DNA from: Acidobacteriota bacterium
Lineage (GTDB): Bacteria > Acidobacteriota > Terriglobia > Terriglobales > Acidobacteriaceae
Assembly: GCA_021851465.1 (NCBI GenBank)
Contig: JAJZDL010000008.1
Location: 1 to 27,083 of the forward strand
Length of the DNA stretch: 27,083 nucleotides
Direction of reading: 5' to 3'
Shown here: piece after piece, positions 23,283 to 27,083 of the stretch
How the letters are laid out: every line of letters starts with the position of its first letter
Numbering within the stretch: position 1 is the stretch's first letter
The notes under the pieces: model-generated
Database searches by the model: none
What the model was told of the DNA's origin: nothing
The model's input: the letters and a program-made list of their open reading frames with translations, nothing else
Translations under genes and position numbers: made by a program

Positions 23283-24178
23283 GGGGCAGTGAGTTGTGAG
23301 TAGTGGATAGTGGATAGCAGACTGCGTTGCCGCGAGGCTTCGTAGAGCAGCAGCGATCCGGCGACGGCGGCGTTGAGGCTCTCCACGCGGCCCGGCGTTG
23401 GAATTGTGATCCGCGCGTCGGCCAGGGCCAGCCACTCCGCGCCAAGCCCCGCGCCCTCGTTGCCGATCATCAGCGCGCAGGCGCAGGCCATCTCCGCGCT
23501 CGCCGCAGAGAGGACAATGCGGCCATTGCGAGCCGCTTCGCCGTCCGATCCAGGACCGAAGAGAAGATCGGCGCCGGCCCCAGAGCCAGGGGCAACCGCG
23601 GCAAAGAGTCGAATGCCGCGGGACTTCAGCGCGGCGATCTGCTCCACGGCGACCTGCACCACGGGGACTCGGAAGACCGATCCCGCCGACGCGCGCACGG
23701 CCTTCTGGCTCCATGCGCCGGCGGTGCCGGGGGTGGTGAGGACGGCGGTCGCGCCGAATGCCTCCGCCGAGCGGATGAGCGTGCCCAGGTTGCCGGGATC
23801 CTGCAAACCGGCGGCGACGAGAATCAACGGAGCGCCGCCGGGGGGCTTCGCGGGCAGCGCGTCGTCGATCTTCCACACTGGCGGCACAAGCAGCGCGGCG
23901 ACGCCCTGCGGGGATTGCGTATCGACCGCGCTGGAGAAGACCTCATCGGCGAGGCGCATCACCTCGACGCCGTGGGGAAGCCATGCGGGCGGTTGGATGC
24001 GCTCGCTGAGGAAGACGGTCTTCAGCGGAAGGCCGCTGGCGAGCGCCTCGCGCAGCAGGTTTTCTCCCTCGATGGCGACCAGTCCGCCCGATAGCCGCGC
24101 ATGACCGGCAAAGGCCGCGCGCAACTGCTTGACGCGCGCGTTGGCGCGGCTGGTGACGAGGATGGGCGGCGCAGGCAT
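23279..24178 (-). CDS. TrmH/SpoU-family RNA 2'-O-methyltransferase
   Basis: This 299-residue SPOUT enzyme would methylate a ribose 2'-OH in rRNA or tRNA using S-adenosylmethionine. An N-terminal substrate-binding domain (ITSRANARVKQLR-type start, here VTSRANARVKQLRAA, and GGLVAIEGENLLREAL) precedes the knotted catalytic domain with motif 1 DPGNLGTLIRSAEAFGA, motif 2 ALMIGNEGAGL and motif 3 ITIPTPGRVESLNAAVAGSL. The target nucleotide cannot be told; RlmB-like 23S G2251 methylation is one option. The last ~14 residues, after YEASRQR, are encoded by a simple-sequence stretch (repeats of a GTGGATA/GTGAG type at 23289-23317) and look like a late addition. It overlaps rarA by four bases. The ATG at 24178 has no clear ribosome site. 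Confidence 0.87.
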   Translation of the reverse strand: MPAPPILVTSRANARVKQLRAAFAGHARLSGGLVAIEGENLLREALASGLPLKTVFLSERIQPPAWLPHGVEVMRLADEVFSSAVDTQSPQGVAALLVPPVWKIDDALPAKPPGGAPLILVAAGLQDPGNLGTLIRSAEAFGATAVLTTPGTAGAWSQKAVRASAGSVFRVPVVQVAVEQIAALKSRGIRLFAAVAPGSGAGADLLFGPGSDGEAARNGRIVLSAASAEMACACALMIGNEGAGLGAEWLALADARITIPTPGRVESLNAAVAGSLLLYEASRQRSLLSTIHYSQLTAP

Positions 24179-24304
24179 CTGGCAAAATCTTACGCTGTGG
24201 AGGGGACACTCCGCGTGCGGCAGGCTGGAACGGGAACTCGCAGCGTGCTTCGCCGGGAAGAATGCCTGCCGCGGAGGATGCGGGGCTTGCTGGCGCGAGG
24301 CACG

Positions 24305-27083
24305 TCAGTTGCAGGTCAGCGCAGTCCAGACGCCCGCCGGATTGCCGTTTGCGCCGGTGATTTCAAAGTCCACGAAGTCGTCCGCCGCGACCGCTACGGA
24401 TGCCGTGGCGGAACACCTCCCGCTCGCCGTGGTGCAGGCGAGAGAGGTATTTGCCAAAGCGGTCGGAGTTGGGCCGAGACGCAGCGTCACCGTGATATTG
24501 GCCCACTGGAGCGAATTGACGCTTAGCGCTGTCGCCGTACACGCTGTTGGAACCCACGTCAGCACCGCATCGGGCTCGTTCAAAGAAGTGGTATAGGGAG
24601 TGTAGGGAATGGTTGGAGAGGCCGTGTCGCTCGATGTTGCGGTCGAGTTGCTCACCGAGTAGTACGCGAGATAGAGCGGGGAGCCGCCGTAGACCGAGTG
24701 GTAGACCGCCGCGCCCGGAATCCCGCTGCCGCCGCCGCTGCCGCCGGTTCCGTTTGTGCCTGCCGCGCCCTGCGGAATGGTGAAGTTCAGCACCGCCGCC
24801 GAGCCGGTCCCGCTGTTGGTGACTGCGGCCGATGTGCCTGCCGGGCCGGTGGTCACCGTGCCGACGGCCACCGTCGCCGCGGCGCCCTGTGCGCCGGTCG
24901 GCCCCGCGCCGCCCGCCGACGCCAGCAACGTCCATACGCCGGATGCGCTGTCCGGCTGGTTGGAGGAGCTGCTCAACGCGGCGATGGCGGCGATGTAGGT
25001 CGAGGCCGGCGTGCCGAAGGTGACCGCATCGTTGACAGCGTACTCTGTGCCACTGACCCACGCGCCGCGAAAGTTCATCCCGACCGCTCCGGCAGCTCCC
25101 GTCGCTCCCGTCGGTCCCGCTGGGCCGGTCGCACCCGTGGCCCCGGTGGCACCTTGTGGACCTGCCGGGCCGGTCGCGCCCGCCGCGCCCGCGGTTCCCG
25201 CCGCCGCCAGCAATGCCCACTGCGTCGGATTCGACGGTGGAGCGTTCCCCGTGTTGTTGGCGGCGAGGGAGATGTAGCTCGACCCCAGGTAGGAGACCGC
25301 CGCGCCCAGCGCATACGAGCTTCCAGCCTGCCAAGCGCCCTGAAAGGAGACTGGCGGCCCCTGTGGCCCGGTCGCGCCGGTTGCGCCGGCCGGGCCAGTC
25401 GCGCCGGTTGCGCCATTCAGACCGGCGGCACCGGTCAGCCCCTGTGGCCCGGCTGGCCCGGTTGCGCCGGTTGGGCCGGTTGCGCCCGCAGCCGCCAGCA
25501 GGCCCCAGTATGTGGGACTTGTGTCCGGCTCACGGCCCAGATTTGCCTGGAGCGCGACGTAGCTGGATCCTGCGTAGCCGACCGCATTGCCCAGGGCATA
25601 CTGCGTTCCAATCTGCCATCCTCCGGGGATGAAGGTCACTGGAGGCCCCTGGAGGCCAGTCGCACCGGTTGCACCGGTCGCGCCCGCTGGGCCTGTCGCA
25701 CCCGCCGGCCCGGTCGCGCCTACCGCGCCGGGAGCGCCCGGCGCGCCTGCTGCCGCAAGCAACGACCACACCGCCGGATAGCTGGGTGGCTGCTGCGATG
25801 TGTTCGCCTGCGTAGCAATGTACGTCGAACCGTTGTAGGTGACAGAATCGTTGGCCGCGTACCCGGAGCCGCTCGACCACACACCTTTATAGGTGATTCC
25901 CGGTGGCCCGGTTGCACCGGTTGGCCCCACAACTCCTGGAACGCCTTGCGGCCCGATTGGGCCTTGCGCGCCAGTTGCACCGGTCGCACCTGCGGGGCCG
26001 ACTGGGCCCGCTGCGCCGTCCTGCGCAAAGAGCGCCCAGTACGCCGGACTCAGGCCGGGGGTGTTGCCATGGTTGCTCGCCTGTAGCGAGACGTAGTCCG
26101 CGCCGTTGTAGCGAACCCCATCGCCCAGCGCGTAGTTCACCACCGACGAGTAGGCTCCCTGAAACGCCAGCCCCACCGGCCCGGCTGGTCCCTGCGGCCC
26201 CATCGGCCCGCTTAAGCCCTGTGGGCCGGTTGCGCCGGGAATCCCTTGCGCGCCTGCCTGTCCAGCGATTCCCTGAATGCCTTGCGGCCCGATCGGCCCA
26301 TTCGGCCCCACGCTTCCCGGCAGTCCCTGCGGCCCAGCCGCGCCGGTCGCACCCGTCGCGCCGGTTGGACCGGGTGGCCCCTGCGCAGTCAAAAGCCCCC
26401 AGTCCGTTGGGCTGAGGCTCGGTGTATTCCCGTGGTTGCTGGCGATGAGCGACGTATAGCTCGATCCTTGCCACAGCACCACATCGCCCAGCGCGTAGTT
26501 GGCGGTCGAGGCGTAACTCCCCTGATAGACCAGCCCCGGCGTGCCCTGCGGCCCGGCCGTACCCGCCACTCCGGCCGGCCCTGCGGGTCCGGTTGCGCCA
26601 GTAAGTCCGGGTGGCCCCTGCGGCCCCTGTGGGCCCGCCGGGCCAATCCCCGTCCCTCCCTCGGCCAGCAGACCCCAGTCCGATGGCGATAGCGCTGGAG
26701 TATTGCCCTGATTGCCCGCAAGCAGCGAGATATAGCTGGACGCGCCGTACAGCACAATGTCGTTCAATGCGTAGTTGGTGGTCGAGGCATAGACCCCTTG
26801 GTAGGCGACCGCGAGCGTCGGCGATCCGCCGGTTCCACCCGTGCCCGCCGCGGCCAGCAGGCCCCACGCCTCTGGATTGGAGGCCGGAGTAAATCCCAGA
26901 TTGCCCACAATCAGGGAAACATAGCTCGACCCTTGGTAGGCCACCACGTCGTACTGTGCATAGCCGATCGTCGAGGCGTACGCCCCTCGATAGACCAGCC
27001 CTGGCGCACCTTGCGGCCCGACCGGCCCCTGTGGCCCGATGGCACCTGTGGCGCCGGCAGGCCCTTGCGGCCCGACCGGCCCG
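24305..27083 (-). CDS. Large collagen-like protein with eight interspersed CBM5/12-like modules, N-terminus beyond window
   Basis: At least 925 residues are encoded and the frame is still open at base 27083. Gly-X-Y tracts (mostly GPAG, GATG and GPQG; typically 15-75 residues) alternate with eight ~47-residue modules of pattern (F/Y)xGxYxSxxxYALGDxVxYxGSSYxSLxxxNxGNTPxxxPxxW(A/G)LL. Module positions are 26855-26998, 26666-26806, 26390-26530, 26027-26167, 25757-25897, 25496-25639, 25208-25351 and 24923-25075. The conserved aromatic residues (Y/W, Y, Y, W) resemble CBM5/12 carbohydrate-binding modules. After the last tract a segment like VTTGPAGTSAAVTNSGT...AAVLNFTIPQG precedes a ~130-residue beta-rich C-terminal domain with four cysteines and DDFVDFEITG. 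The protein should form a trimeric, surface or extracellular rod. Signal and anchor would lie upstream, outside the window. Whether it binds chitin, cellulose or the cell's own polysaccharide is unknown. Confidence 0.88.
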   Translation of the reverse strand, partial: GPVGPQGPAGATGAIGPQGPVGPQGAPGLVYRGAYASTIGYAQYDVVAYQGSSYVSLIVGNLGFTPASNPEAWGLLAAAGTGGTGGSPTLAVAYQGVYASTTNYALNDIVLYGASSYISLLAGNQGNTPALSPSDWGLLAEGGTGIGPAGPQGPQGPPGLTGATGPAGPAGVAGTAGPQGTPGLVYQGSYASTANYALGDVVLWQGSSYTSLIASNHGNTPSLSPTDWGLLTAQGPPGPTGATGATGAAGPQGLPGSVGPNGPIGPQGIQGIAGQAGAQGIPGATGPQGLSGPMGPQGPAGPVGLAFQGAYSSVVNYALGDGVRYNGADYVSLQASNHGNTPGLSPAYWALFAQDGAAGPVGPAGATGATGAQGPIGPQGVPGVVGPTGATGPPGITYKGVWSSGSGYAANDSVTYNGSTYIATQANTSQQPPSYPAVWSLLAAAGAPGAPGAVGATGPAGATGPAGATGATGATGLQGPPVTFIPGGWQIGTQYALGNAVGYAGSSYVALQANLGREPDTSPTYWGLLAAAGATGPTGATGPAGPQGLTGAAGLNGATGATGPAGATGATGPQGPPVSFQGAWQAGSSYALGAAVSYLGSSYISLAANNTGNAPPSNPTQWALLAAAGTAGAAGATGPAGPQGATGATGATGPAGPTGATGAAGAVGMNFRGAWVSGTEYAVNDAVTFGTPASTYIAAIAALSSSSNQPDSASGVWTLLASAGGAGPTGAQGAAATVAVGTVTTGPAGTSAAVTNSGTGSAAVLNFTIPQGAAGTNGTGGSGGGSGIPGAAVYHSVYGGSPLYLAYYSVSNSTATSSDTASPTIPYTPYTTSLNEPDAVLTWVPTACTATALSVNSLQWANITVTLRLGPTPTALANTSLACTTASGRCSATASVAVAADDFVDFEITGANGNPAGVWTALTCN

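Noticed and set aside
24698..26086. Long forward-strand frames opposite the collagen-like gene
   Set aside because: They are the antisense of Gly-X-Y codons (Pro/Ala/Arg-rich) with no start signal or domain.

Overview
This is a GC-rich chromosomal window (low-to-mid 60s % GC by eye), mostly housekeeping genes with a few accessory ones. The best guess for the source is a soil bacterium of the Acidobacteriota (Terriglobia; Granulicella, Edaphobacter or Terriglobus-like). That is an inference from the large Ig-like/beta-propeller lipoprotein, the collagen-like protein with interspersed modules, the GT39 glycosyltransferase and AT-richer intergenic repeats, not from a marker-gene comparison.

Layout. 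1-698 (-) is the N-terminal part of a GT39 membrane glycosyltransferase running off the left edge. 1011-3599 (+) is a secreted lipoprotein. 3749-6228 (-) is a two-gene unit: a D-tartrate dehydratase-like enolase-superfamily enzyme followed by a DctA-type dicarboxylate symporter, with stop and start codons overlapping. 6349-8265 (-) is a transcription unit with a near-consensus promoter, tRNA-Gly(GCC), tRNA-Cys(GCA) and then citramalate synthase only 23 nt behind the second tRNA. 8294-10994 (-) holds lipB and a two-lipoyl-domain E2 acyltransferase, so the octanoyl transferase sits next to one of its substrates. 11049-13659 (-) holds thrS, a broken DUF4160 gene and its intact DUF2442 partner. 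13825-13980 (-) may encode a small membrane protein. 14202-15807 (-) is a fluoride-channel unit: crcB, a double-DUF190 protein and a single-DUF190 protein. 15986-17410 (+) is an MFS exporter.

17411-18558 has no gene. It holds three copies of a dispersed element with imperfect inverted ends, an 18-bp tandem array that has grown inside one copy, a set of degenerate ~29-bp repeats and an 11-bp C tract. It ends in the promoter of dsbD (18559-20799, +), whose predicted transcript starts at or next to the start codon.

20919-24178 (-) holds an AT-rich DUF2971 gene, which looks acquired, then rarA and a TrmH/SpoU rRNA methyltransferase joined by an ATGA overlap. 24305-27083 (-) is most of a very large collagen-like protein in which Gly-X-Y tracts alternate with eight ~47-residue modules resembling CBM5/12 chitin-binding modules. 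It runs off the right edge.

No wholly new system is evident. The most distinctive items are the alternating collagen/module protein, the tartrate enzyme-transporter pair, the triple-DUF190 fluoride unit, the inverted-end dispersed element with its internal tandem array, and ~40-45-residue low-complexity insertions inside both LipB and ThrRS.
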